From: a virus
Reading direction: 5' to 3' (one strand)
Virus record (IMG/VR): IMGVR_UViG_3300005830_000219
Coordinates: 1-20,148 of that record
DNA: 20,148 nucleotides
A program made the position numbers and the translations under genes. Below the pieces are notes generated by a model. It was not told the DNA's origin and searched no databases. It saw only the letters and a program-made list of their open reading frames with translations. Below, piece after piece: positions 1 to 5,885 of this stretch. Each line of letters opens with the position of its first letter. The stretch's first letter is position 1.

Positions 1-1
1 A

Positions 2-76
2 GACGACAAGATAGACGAGAAGAAGAAAGAACTCACTGCGGAAATGGCCAAGAAGATTGCCGCGAAACTAGCCTAA
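2..76 (+). CDS. 3' end of an unidentified rightward gene (partial)
   Basis: Reading from base 2, an open frame runs to a TAA at 74-76 and encodes the last 24 residues of a protein that begins outside the window. The tail is strongly charged, rich in Lys and Glu, and ends in an amphipathic stretch, AKKIAAKLA. That composition fits a surface-exposed C-terminal helix. It ends a few bases inside the 3' end of a leftward gene (68-253), so the two converge with a 9-base overlap. Too little is present to assign a function. It is called coding because the frame is open from the window edge and its composition is protein-like. Confidence 0.5.
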   Translation, partial: DDKIDEKKKELTAEMAKKIAAKLA

Positions 77-253
77 GAATTTCTCTTCATGCCGGCGGGT
101 TTGTTCATTTATAATAGCCTCCACATTCTTCCTGGCCATGATCCTATCGATCCTCTTATTCTTGTGCGTAGCCCGCCACTCTTCCTCCCTCAAGCGCGTT
201 ACCAGGCGCTCATCAGTCATGTTCTTCCAATCGTATTCTTCTCTATTGGCCAT
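68..253 (-). CDS. small charged hypothetical protein, 61 aa
   Basis: No family is recognised. The 61-residue product is very rich in Arg, Lys and Glu, with almost no hydrophobic stretch except a short VEAIINEQ segment, so it is probably a small helical cytoplasmic protein. The ATG at 253 is preceded on the minus strand by TAAGGT at a normal distance, which supports this start. It lies downstream of a second small leftward gene (306-461), probably in one transcript, and diverges from the rightward operon that starts at 507. The opposite strand is also open here, but the protein-like composition and ribosome-binding site favour this strand. Confidence 0.6.
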   Translation of the reverse strand: MANREEYDWKNMTDERLVTRLREEEWRATHKNKRIDRIMARKNVEAIINEQTRRHEEKFLG

Positions 254-305
254 CGAATACCTTAGATATCAAATTAAACGCCAACTACGAAAGGAAATCA
301 AACGA

Positions 306-461
306 TTACGAGGAATCTGTCGACTGTTGTTCCGCACTCTTGACTGCCTTGAGCTTCTCGTACGCGATTTTACAACGAGCAAGCCGCGCCGGACAGTGAC
401 GCCCTATCTGTTTTTGGCAGATAGGGCATTTCTGTCTGTATCTCAAATCCTCGAACTGCAT
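306..461 (-). CDS. small zinc-finger-like protein, 51 aa
   Basis: A 51-residue leftward frame runs from the ATG at 461 to the TAA at 306-308. It carries four well-placed potential metal ligands near the N-terminus, CPIC followed by HCPARLARC, which looks like a compact zinc ribbon or knuckle. A lysine-rich helix and a polar Ser/Gln tail follow. Small single-finger proteins of this kind are common in phage genomes and usually bind nucleic acid or partner proteins; no specific role can be assigned. The ribosome-binding site is weak, which lowers confidence. A perfect 10-bp inverted repeat (401-427) lies within the codons for the finger, so some of the sequence constraint may belong to the nucleic acid. 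Confidence 0.6.
   Translation of the reverse strand: MQFEDLRYRQKCPICQKQIGRHCPARLARCKIAYEKLKAVKSAEQQSTDSS
401..427. repeat. perfect 10-bp inverted repeat (hairpin)
   Basis: GCCCTATCTG at 401-410 and CAGATAGGGC at 418-427 are exact reverse complements separated by TTTTTGG. Neither strand has a T-run after it, so it is not a typical intrinsic terminator. It lies inside the 51-residue zinc-finger-like gene, about 80 bases upstream of the first rightward gene. It could be an operator dyad, an RNA hairpin or a coincidence of coding sequence. Confidence 0.6.
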
Positions 462-506
462 GGATATAAGTATAGTACAGGCAACAAATTACAGAAAGAA
501 GGTAAT
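462..506. promoter_or_regulatory. divergent intergenic gap, candidate promoter region
   Basis: These 45 bases separate the leftward pair of small genes from the rightward gene train, so promoters for one or both directions should lie here or just outside. The segment has an AT-rich core. TATACT on the minus strand and the overlapping TATAGT on the plus strand resemble -10 hexamers. No convincing -35 box was found at 16-18 bp in either direction. The AGAAAGAAGG at its right end is the ribosome-binding site of the gene at 507. The promoter call rests mainly on gene layout. Confidence 0.3.
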
Positions 507-1154
507 ATGGGGAAGAGAGCAAAAATAAAACATGCGATCAAATTGGTGCGTAACGCATACAAACCAATAGACAAATTTATGGAGGAGGCGAGGAAAAATT
601 ACGGATCTCCGTGCACTGATGGCTGCGACCATTGTTGCTACCAGGTTGTGTCGTCGTGCATTCCCGAAGCCCTAGTAGCCCTCCAGGGTATCTGGGACGT
701 TCCAGCTTTAAGGGAAGACTTTAGTTCCAAGATACCCAGATTAACACAAGAAGTAACACTGTTGAAGAAACCCGATGCTTCCAACCGTAAATGGTTCAAT
801 ATGCACATTCCGTGCGTATTCCTAAAAGACCATAGATGCATCATATACGAAGATAGACCCTTCATGTGTCGTGCTCATATGTCCGCGGAGAAGACTCCTG
901 ATATGTGCTCAAACACAGGCTCACCACAGCAACTCAAGTTAGTCGATAAGAGGGTCATGATAGAGAACATGCTCCATCTATCATTGGATATAAGTAGGAA
1001 ATTTGGGATATCATGGAGTTTTAAACCGCTCCAACAGAGCTTGCTGGACGCGTGGGACATCTACATTACCGGTATAAAGTCCGGAGGTGTAATCTCGCAC
1101 TTAGACGAGATGTCCGCAATGCAACGGTGGGCACAACTGGAACTGCGCCCATGA
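507..1154 (+). CDS. YkgJ-family cysteine-cluster protein
   Basis: The 215-residue product has the signature of the YkgJ / CxxxCxxCC family, annotated as putative zinc- or iron-chelating proteins. Near residue 35 is a cysteine cluster, CTDGCDHCC. About residues 99-131 contain a second set, C-V-F, R-C-I-I-Y-E-D-R-P and M-C-R-A-H, with a further Cys after it. The I-Y-E-x-R-P-x-x-C-R element is particularly typical. In the family, the cysteines bind a metal or an iron-sulfur-like centre, and the biochemical role is mostly unknown. The frame is open far upstream (from 138), but ATG 507 has AGAAAGAAGG just before it and the upstream extension lies antisense to two small genes. It is the first gene of the rightward operon. 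Confidence 0.85.
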   Translation: MGKRAKIKHAIKLVRNAYKPIDKFMEEARKNYGSPCTDGCDHCCYQVVSSCIPEALVALQGIWDVPALREDFSSKIPRLTQEVTLLKKPDASNRKWFNMHIPCVFLKDHRCIIYEDRPFMCRAHMSAEKTPDMCSNTGSPQQLKLVDKRVMIENMLHLSLDISRKFGISWSFKPLQQSLLDAWDIYITGIKSGGVISHLDEMSAMQRWAQLELRP

Positions 1155-1167
1155 CTAGGAGGTCAAT

Positions 1168-1434
1168 GTGGTAGACAAAGAAACAATAGAGAAGCTGGCC
1201 CTAAAACATATCGGTAGATTTGCTGGGAGAATCAGTGCGGCCGGCAGGGGGAGCAAGGGCATTATAGTACATGAGTGCCGGGCCTACCTAGAACTGTGGA
1301 AATCGATCAAAAGGAAAGGAGAATGGGACAAATTGGATAAATTAGAGCGGCTAGAATTAATGGACGCTATCTATGATGAAGAAGACAAGAATGCGGGAAC
1401 ACCGGAGGCGGAAGATGAAAGTAAAGATAGTTGA
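1168..1434 (+). CDS. hypothetical protein, 88 aa, GTG start
   Basis: No family is recognised. The start is GTG at 1168, preceded by AGGAGGT at 1157-1163. An ATG two bases earlier is out of frame and meets a stop at once. The N-terminal half includes a basic Gly/Arg stretch (GRFAGRISAAGRGSKG), then a helical region ending with acidic residues. It is probably a small soluble protein. It follows the YkgJ-like gene by 13 bases and its 3' end overlaps the next gene by 20 bases, so the genes are likely translated from one message. Confidence 0.7.
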   Translation: MVDKETIEKLALKHIGRFAGRISAAGRGSKGIIVHECRAYLELWKSIKRKGEWDKLDKLERLELMDAIYDEEDKNAGTPEAEDESKDS

Positions 1435-1690
1435 CTCTAAAGATCTAAGTCCCAGATCCTTGAAGGCCGAAGTCTACATCACAAAACCGTTTCAAATCAC
1501 CTATCTGGAAGAGGTCATGCACACAGCGTCCATTCATATAAGCGCTGACTCTAAAAAAGAAGCTGAGTCCATATTGCGGAGGATGACCGAGCCGGAGCTC
1601 TCTGAGTTTCTCGGCAGGCAAAAGAGTAGAGTCAAAAAGCTAATGTCCAGGGATTTGCTGGAGGTAGAAGAGATTAAACGGGAAATATGA
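1415..1690 (+). CDS. hypothetical protein, 91 aa, paralog of the next gene
   Basis: The ATG at 1415 is chosen because GGAGG lies six bases upstream; an earlier in-frame ATG at 1373 lies deep in the previous gene and adds an unlikely Arg-rich leader. The core has a beta-strand, Y-x-EEV, another strand, then a helix of the form EAE-x-x-L. This pattern is shared with the 68-residue product of the following gene, about 10 identities over 34 ungapped positions by eye. The arrangement resembles small DpnD/PcfM-like proteins, but that comparison is from memory and weak. The function is unknown. Confidence 0.7.
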   Translation: MKVKIVDSKDLSPRSLKAEVYITKPFQITYLEEVMHTASIHISADSKKEAESILRRMTEPELSEFLGRQKSRVKKLMSRDLLEVEEIKREI

Positions 1691-1893
1691 AGATGAAAGA
1701 CTACAGAATTAAATACACAGAAGAGGTAGAGCGAGAAGTAGTGCTCCGCCTCCCAGAAGAGACACACGAAGAAGTAGAGAACAAATTGCTGTCCATGTCT
1801 GACCCGTACCCTATTTTGGAATCGGGTACACCGCGTGACACAAATCGAAGACTATGGACCATAGATTCCGTAGAGGAGCTGAAATATGACTGA
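1687..1893 (+). CDS. hypothetical protein, 68 aa, paralog of the previous gene
   Basis: The start ATG at 1687 overlaps the stop of the preceding gene in an ATGA arrangement, a sign of translational coupling. A second ATG at 1693 is also possible. The product has IKYTEEV, an alternating hydrophobic strand (EVVLRLP), then a helix with EEVENKL, matching the layout of the preceding 91-residue protein. The two are probably products of a tandem duplication. No function is recognised. Confidence 0.65.
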   Translation: MKMKDYRIKYTEEVEREVVLRLPEETHEEVENKLLSMSDPYPILESGTPRDTNRRLWTIDSVEELKYD

Positions 1894-2305
1894 AAGATAC
1901 AAGATATGGATAAACATCGAGAGGATAACCGGTGAGGGAGAGAACGAAAAATACGAAGATGCGAGCCCTATTCCGTGGTCCTTAGGGGTATTCGACACTT
2001 ACGAAAAGGCGCAAAGAAGGGTCAACGAGCTGATAGATCTTCCGTATACAGGCAATTTTTCAACGGTAGACAGGGTTTGGGATGGCGAAGGGGGGATATC
2101 CCCTCTGGACGCTCTGCGGAGAGGCATAAAAATAGACTGCTGGTTCGTCCGCAGAGATGGTTGGACAGTAGGTACCCCTAAAGAGCACGCCGTGACCGCC
2201 TCCGAATTATGGGAAGACTCCTGGTCAAAAGTGTATGTGTTGGAGGAAGAGGGACCGGCTATACAACTGACGTACGAAGAGTGGCGCGCGCTACATGCCA
2301 AATAA
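1886..2305 (+). CDS. hypothetical protein, 139 aa
   Basis: No family is recognised. The ATG at 1886 overlaps the stop of the previous gene and has GAGGAG upstream. The product is acidic and rich in Trp, mixed alpha/beta in appearance, with no signal peptide, membrane segment or metal site. It includes a FDTYEKAQRRVNELID helix early on, and its C-terminus is YEEWRALHAK. A 12-bp palindrome, GGGGATATCCCC, lies within the coding sequence at 2092-2103. The 80 bases after this gene are the largest gap in the rightward operon. Confidence 0.7.
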   Translation: MTERYKIWINIERITGEGENEKYEDASPIPWSLGVFDTYEKAQRRVNELIDLPYTGNFSTVDRVWDGEGGISPLDALRRGIKIDCWFVRRDGWTVGTPKEHAVTASELWEDSWSKVYVLEEEGPAIQLTYEEWRALHAK

Positions 2306-2385
2306 AATAGCGCTTTTCCAGGTATAAGATGTCCGAATGCGCATAAGCGATTAACCCAGAAACCAAATGAATACAGGAGGTGAGG
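2306..2385 (+). other. 80-base intergenic gap within the rightward operon
   Basis: This gap breaks an otherwise packed gene train. No convincing terminator hairpin with a T-run and no clear paired -35/-10 promoter was found. It ends with a very strong ribosome-binding site, AGGAGGTG at 2375-2382, for the next gene. A promoter or processing site here is possible but unproven. Confidence 0.4.
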
Positions 2386-2694
2386 ATGGACAGGTATCGT
2401 ATGCCTGATGGGACGATTCTACGTCCCGGAAATGCAATCAAATCGTGGACAGAAGACACTAGATGGAATGGGCACAATCACATATCCATCAACACAGAGT
2501 CTCAGTGGAATAGTCAGGCTCTGTACAAGAGTAGGAAGGGCAGGTATTGGCTAGAACATGTTTCAGGGTATCAGGGTACCGCACCACACGCCGAGTGGGT
2601 ATCTGAACAAGAAGCCGCAAGGTGGTTGTTGTTTAATGGCTACGAAGATTTACCAGAAGACCTAACTCAGTTTCGAGAAGAATTGGAAGAATAG
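2386..2694 (+). CDS. hypothetical protein, 102 aa
   Basis: The ATG at 2386 lies five bases after GGAGG. A GTG at 2380 overlaps the ribosome-binding site itself and was rejected as the start. The product is polar, with many aromatic residues (for example WTEDTRWNGHNH and YWLEHVSGYQ) and an acidic C-terminal tail. It appears to be a small soluble domain, possibly beta-rich. No motif or family is recognised. Confidence 0.7.
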   Translation: MDRYRMPDGTILRPGNAIKSWTEDTRWNGHNHISINTESQWNSQALYKSRKGRYWLEHVSGYQGTAPHAEWVSEQEAARWLLFNGYEDLPEDLTQFREELEE

Positions 2695-2711
2695 CGGAAA
2701 AGGAACGAAAC

Positions 2712-2903
2712 ATGACATTCAAGTGTGAAGCAGTTTGTATAAAAGAAGGTGATCAAGCACTGTTGGTGGAGATTGACGGAGAAGAGTACTGGATACCTAA
2801 ATCGCAGATTCACGACGACTCTGAAGTGTTTGATGATAAAAAGAACGACAGAGGCACGCTGGTGATCACAGAGTGGATAGCTGAGAAGAAAGGACTGCTA
2901 TGA
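2712..2903 (+). CDS. small conserved-type protein with WIPKSQI motif, 63 aa
   Basis: The 63-residue product has the pattern VEIDGEEYWIPKSQIHDDSEV, then G-x-LVITEWIAEKKGL. From memory, this pairing of WIPKSQI and EWIAEKKGL recurs in many small phage and bacterial proteins of unknown function, alone or beside a zinc-ribbon segment. It suggests a compact SH3-like barrel. AAGGA precedes the ATG. The last four bases overlap the next gene's ATG. No function can be assigned. Confidence 0.8.
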   Translation: MTFKCEAVCIKEGDQALLVEIDGEEYWIPKSQIHDDSEVFDDKKNDRGTLVITEWIAEKKGLL

Positions 2904-3442
2904 CCGAAGATACCAGAACGCATAAAATAAACTTGATCATCACTACTAACAAAGAGTGGAAATCTGAAGACGTCGTAAAGACTGTGCAAGAACTCCTCGA
3001 GATGGAAAACGACGGAGTAGAAAACCCGTCGTTTATAGACATAGAAGCGATGAATGACCCGACCAATAGTGATATGGGGTTACAAGACTCAATAGAATCG
3101 TCGTTGGGGGTGATGGGGATATACGCAGATTCTCTGGAGTATAAGCTAAGCACCAACAATGCACTGGAGATGTTTAAAGACGGAATTAACATGATAAAAC
3201 ATGGGATTACTGACTTGAAGGCGTGTGTCAGGTGTGCCCAATTCCTAAGCGCTAAACTGCATCCAGACATCAAGATAGCCAAAGTGGGTTTGGAGGAGCT
3301 CAAACATGCTCCCGAGGAGGTAATCCACGCCATTGCCCACACCTTGGGGATGGACCATGGGGCCTGCGAGGGTATGTCCAAGGACGATATGATCGCTTGG
3401 ATCGAAAATAATGTGAGAGGTGAACCACGCACCATAAACTAA
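2900..3442 (+). CDS. hypothetical protein, 180 aa
   Basis: The ATG overlaps the previous stop (ATGA), so translation is probably coupled. After a short N-terminal strand (INLIITT), the protein looks mainly helical. A central region (ALEMFKDGINMIKHGITDLKACVRC) is followed by an acidic/His-containing segment, VIHAIAHTLGMDHGACEG. That His cluster loosely recalls a metal site but does not match a known protease or zinc motif well enough to claim one. The function is unknown. Confidence 0.7.
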   Translation: MTEDTRTHKINLIITTNKEWKSEDVVKTVQELLEMENDGVENPSFIDIEAMNDPTNSDMGLQDSIESSLGVMGIYADSLEYKLSTNNALEMFKDGINMIKHGITDLKACVRCAQFLSAKLHPDIKIAKVGLEELKHAPEEVIHAIAHTLGMDHGACEGMSKDDMIAWIENNVRGEPRTIN

Positions 3443-3451
3443 GGAGGGAGT

Positions 3452-3631
3452 ATGGATCCGAACGCCTGCCTTGAATTATGTCGAGCTCTGGTGCAACGCA
3501 TACTCGACGACTGCATGCTAAGAAAGCCGATATCAGACGATAGAGCCGAACGGCTAGCAGAACACTTTCAAGATCTAGATGAGTGGATAATGAATGGGGG
3601 AGTTCTCCCCAAAGAATGGGAAGGTAAATAA
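3452..3631 (+). CDS. small conserved-type phage protein, 59 aa
   Basis: This 59-residue frame is short but convincing: AAGGAGGG lies just upstream of the ATG at 3452, and its stop overlaps the next start (TAATG). It begins MDPNACLELCRAL, has a charged helix, then LDEWIMNGGVLPKEW. The DEW-x-x-x-GG-x-LPxxW ending matches, from memory, a widespread family of small phage proteins of unknown function. It is probably a soluble helical protein. No role can be assigned from sequence alone. Confidence 0.8.
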   Translation: MDPNACLELCRALVQRILDDCMLRKPISDDRAERLAEHFQDLDEWIMNGGVLPKEWEGK

Positions 3632-4275
3632 TGGCACAACCAATAGTAACCATAACAGTGCATAAAATTGACGACTTCGTAGCAGAGGTGACTGCACGAT
3701 CGATAAACAAAATTTATAGACGCCCGGCTAGTACAGGCAGTGCGTACGATTATTGGGAAAACCTCTACACTGCGTATGATCCCTTCGAGAAAGTATTCAT
3801 ACGAGGGAGCATAGTTTTTCCGGAAATAGAAGAGTTGAACAGATGCAACCTGGGCAAGAGATATCACAATAAATGGGACTTCGGACTGGAAGCTACATGC
3901 GAACCTACCAGCAAGAGACGCTTCGCGCAAATGCTGAAGCACCTGGGAGTAGACAAAGACAAAGTGAAGCAATTCGCTTCTATTAAACTGGAAGAGCTCC
4001 ACAAGTTGGTAGACGACTCAGCGCTGGAAGAGGGCGGTGTCGAGTCGTTCACTCTCATCAAACAAGGCAGTGAGTTGTCGCTCACTTTGCCGTGTGCCTT
4101 CATGGGCAGGATCTCCCAGATTAAGGTTGATATCACCAAAACATACGACTCAGCCACGTACAAAATAACCATCGAGAACTGGGACAAGATCTACGAAACC
4201 CTCTGCATCGCGCATGAGAGGCCACTCGCAGAAGCAGAGCTGTGCGTAATAGATGGAGAGATAGAGGTAAAATGA
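3631..4275 (+). CDS. hypothetical protein, 214 aa
   Basis: No family is recognised. The ATG at 3631 overlaps the upstream stop. The product begins with a beta-strand segment (PIVTITVHKIDDFVAEV), has a middle helical region rich in Lys and Glu, and ends in strands around ITKTYDSATYKITIENW. It looks like a soluble alpha/beta protein without membrane segments. Its last bases overlap the next gene's start, so it belongs to the same packed operon. Confidence 0.7.
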   Translation: MAQPIVTITVHKIDDFVAEVTARSINKIYRRPASTGSAYDYWENLYTAYDPFEKVFIRGSIVFPEIEELNRCNLGKRYHNKWDFGLEATCEPTSKRRFAQMLKHLGVDKDKVKQFASIKLEELHKLVDDSALEEGGVESFTLIKQGSELSLTLPCAFMGRISQIKVDITKTYDSATYKITIENWDKIYETLCIAHERPLAEAELCVIDGEIEVK

Positions 4276-4808
4276 ATCCGCTGGATAACCAATCCATACT
4301 GGCTCTGTCCAGGATACTAAAACAAGGCACATATCATTGCCTCTTCGCCGTAGAATACGAGAACACAATAGTAGTCACCAACAATGCTTGGCTAATGGAA
4401 TGGCCCAAACACTTGGTGGACATGGGATGTCCTCGATTAGAGAAATTGTTCTCTAATTGCAAACACCCGACTGCAGCCAAAGGTGCAGAAAAGCTGATAA
4501 AGGAGCATTGGAAAGAGAGGCTATTCCACAAATCTGGTAAATACGCAAATGTAGAAGAATGTGAACCTGTAGTGGAAGGGTACGAAGAACGCGACGACGT
4601 CATACTAATAAGATGCCGAAAAGAGATAGTACCATACAGCTGGGTAAATTTTGAAGCTGCTGAGCTATTCGTGCCAGACGCCGATTATCAGTTGTATCGT
4701 CAGCCAAAGGAGCAGAATATGGACAAAATTGTGCGACTATTAGCAATATTCGATAATGACGATCGCATGGGGCAATTGGTGGGAGTATTCACCAATAATC
4801 ATCCATGA
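4272..4808 (+). CDS. hypothetical protein, 178 aa
   Basis: The start is placed at the ATG at 4272, which overlaps the upstream TGA and has AGAGGT before it. An earlier in-frame ATG at 4242 lies inside the upstream gene. The product opens with a helix, then strands (YHCLFAVEYENTIVVTNN). It contains three scattered Cys residues in its first half but no paired CxxC motif. It looks cytoplasmic. No family is recognised. Confidence 0.7.
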   Translation: MNPLDNQSILALSRILKQGTYHCLFAVEYENTIVVTNNAWLMEWPKHLVDMGCPRLEKLFSNCKHPTAAKGAEKLIKEHWKERLFHKSGKYANVEECEPVVEGYEERDDVILIRCRKEIVPYSWVNFEAAELFVPDADYQLYRQPKEQNMDKIVRLLAIFDNDDRMGQLVGVFTNNHP

Positions 4809-5194
4809 GTGCCTCATCTGACTGGGCTATACAGCTATTTCTATGTGATCACCGAGAAGACCAGCCGCTAGACAGAATCGAATTCGAGGAAGATTATCTA
4901 GAGTCTTTGACGTCTAGCGGTAGAGCTTTTCATGGTGCACGGACATGGCTGACCAGCGTGTTTCCAGCGCCCCACGCTTGTGATCAAATCAGCGTACTGC
5001 TGCACGTAACCTACCGAGCAACAGGGTACACAAATCAGCGTCAAATCATCAAGACTGACGGCAAATTTAGGGTACTGGACAATGGAAAGCTGCTCACTTT
5101 GGAAGGGGGGGTCAAATTGCTGAAGGAGGAGCTACTTTGCCAAGAAAGACTCACAGACCTGAAGAATCTTGCGAAGACATCCGACGCAGGCTAA
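4805..5194 (+). CDS. hypothetical protein, 129 aa
   Basis: The ATG overlaps the preceding stop in an ATGA arrangement. The product has an acidic N-terminal third, a beta-rich centre (ISVLLHVTYRATGY) and a Lys/Leu-rich helix at the C-terminus. No known motif is visible. Its 3' end overlaps the next gene by 58 bases in another frame, the largest overlap in the operon. Confidence 0.65.
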   Translation: MSASSDWAIQLFLCDHREDQPLDRIEFEEDYLESLTSSGRAFHGARTWLTSVFPAPHACDQISVLLHVTYRATGYTNQRQIIKTDGKFRVLDNGKLLTLEGGVKLLKEELLCQERLTDLKNLAKTSDAG

Positions 5195-5358
5195 ACATTT
5201 TCGTCCCACCAAATATGTTGGCATTTCTGGAGATAGAAGCAAAAAGGTTATCAGAGGAGCGCGGCAAAAACATCCGACACTCAGATGTGGTAAGAGCGCT
5301 AATAACATCCTATTATGAGAAACGTATGGCAGGATTACTAGTGAGCCCTGATGACTAA
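5137..5358 (+). CDS. ribbon-helix-helix-like small protein, 73 aa, TTG start
   Basis: The start is TTG at 5137, with AAGGAGGAG about seven bases upstream; there is no in-frame ATG before the domain. The product has a basic N-terminus, a strand (RLNIFVPPNMLAFLEI), then two helices (EAKRLSEERG and HSDVVRALITSYYEKR). This resembles ribbon-helix-helix DNA-binding proteins, which dimerise through the strand and contact operator DNA. If so, it could regulate this operon or the late genes. The RHH call is by pattern only and the domain is slightly atypical. Confidence 0.6.
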   Translation: MPRKTHRPEESCEDIRRRLNIFVPPNMLAFLEIEAKRLSEERGKNIRHSDVVRALITSYYEKRMAGLLVSPDD

Positions 5359-5773
5359 TAAAACACTAACCAAAGTAGCCGAATACTGCTTCGCATGTGG
5401 GGGTAACCACTCTTTCAAGGAGTGCCCCGTTATGCGCCCGCCGGCCCCGCCCACTATCTATTCCCCAGTAGAAGAGCCATCGAGCTCTTCTTTAGCCCCC
5501 ACACAATTCGAGGATCTATTCGGACAGGGAGCTGAGGGCTTACTACAAGACGTGCTCGAGCGGCCGGATGTCTTCACCAAAGATCAGAGAGATTTGGCCA
5601 TATCCATACTCGGAGGAGAGAAGGCCATCCGTTCCTCGGATGAGGATGACAGAGCACTACTCGATAACATAGCTTACGGACTCGCTGTATTGAGGCCTCC
5701 TACATCCCCAGAACCAGCCAGAGACACCCGTCCAGCCTATATTCGTACTCGCGAAGAGATGGAAGACTTCTAA
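5351..5773 (+). CDS. zinc-knuckle protein with proline-rich linker, 140 aa
   Basis: The first 30 residues hold a zinc-knuckle-like CFACGGNHSFKEC (C-x2-C-x3-H-x4-C), one residue shorter between C and H than the retroviral knuckle. A Pro/Ser-rich linker follows, and then an acidic helical region. Such knuckles usually bind single-stranded nucleic acid or a protein partner. The ATG overlaps the 3' end of the RHH-like gene, and the ribosome-binding site is weak, so coupling is likely. It is the last gene of the rightward operon; its stop is followed at once by an A-rich tract and a GC-rich hairpin. Confidence 0.75.
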   Translation: MTNKTLTKVAEYCFACGGNHSFKECPVMRPPAPPTIYSPVEEPSSSSLAPTQFEDLFGQGAEGLLQDVLERPDVFTKDQRDLAISILGGEKAIRSSDEDDRALLDNIAYGLAVLRPPTSPEPARDTRPAYIRTREEMEDF

Positions 5774-5797
5774 AAAATAAAACCCCCGCTGCGGGGG
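5772..5797 (-). terminator. intrinsic terminator for the leftward late operon
   Basis: CCCCCG (5783-5788) and CGGGGG (5792-5797) form a 6-bp GC stem with a three-base loop. Reading leftward, the stem is followed by TTTTATTTTTT, the normal intrinsic terminator layout. Reading rightward there is no T-run, so it is not an obvious terminator for the rightward operon. An alternative stem, CCCCGCT (5784-5790) with AGCGGGG (5809-5815), would compete with it. Confidence 0.8.
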
Positions 5798-5885
5798 CCG
5801 AATCCCGAGCGGGGATGTCAAGGCCGTAGCTGACACGTGGTTTCCCACGCTGGCTGAGATGAGTAGAGCAGTCAGCTACAGTTGC
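5798..5885. other. convergent intergenic junction with structured element
   Basis: These 88 bases lie between the leftward terminator and the stop of the last late gene. They include a nested structure: outer arms GTAGCTGAC (5826-5834) and GTCAGCTAC (5871-5879) are exact reverse complements, and an inner hairpin CGTGG/CCACG (5836-5849) sits inside. On the minus strand, the inner loop reads GAAA, a GNRA tetraloop on a five-base stem. There is no T-run after it. No gene is visible here. It may be a 3'-UTR RNA element of the late transcript. Confidence 0.6.

Noticed and set aside
138-506. Upstream in-frame extension of the YkgJ-like gene by 123 codons
   Set aside because: ATG 507 has its own ribosome-binding site, family members begin close to the cysteine cluster, and the extension is antisense to two small leftward genes with better protein-like composition.
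462-506. Specific sigma-70 promoters in the divergent gap
   Set aside because: -10-like hexamers exist on both strands, but no -35 box at proper spacing was found, so only the gap as a whole is reported as a candidate region.
2092-2103. 12-bp palindrome GGGGATATCCCC
   Set aside because: It is within a coding region, has no T-run or promoter context, and is short enough to arise by chance.
3300-3360. Possible metal-binding protease site (His cluster in the 180-residue protein)
   Set aside because: The segment HAIAHTLGMDHG lacks the HExxH or another complete catalytic pattern, and no supporting family features are present.
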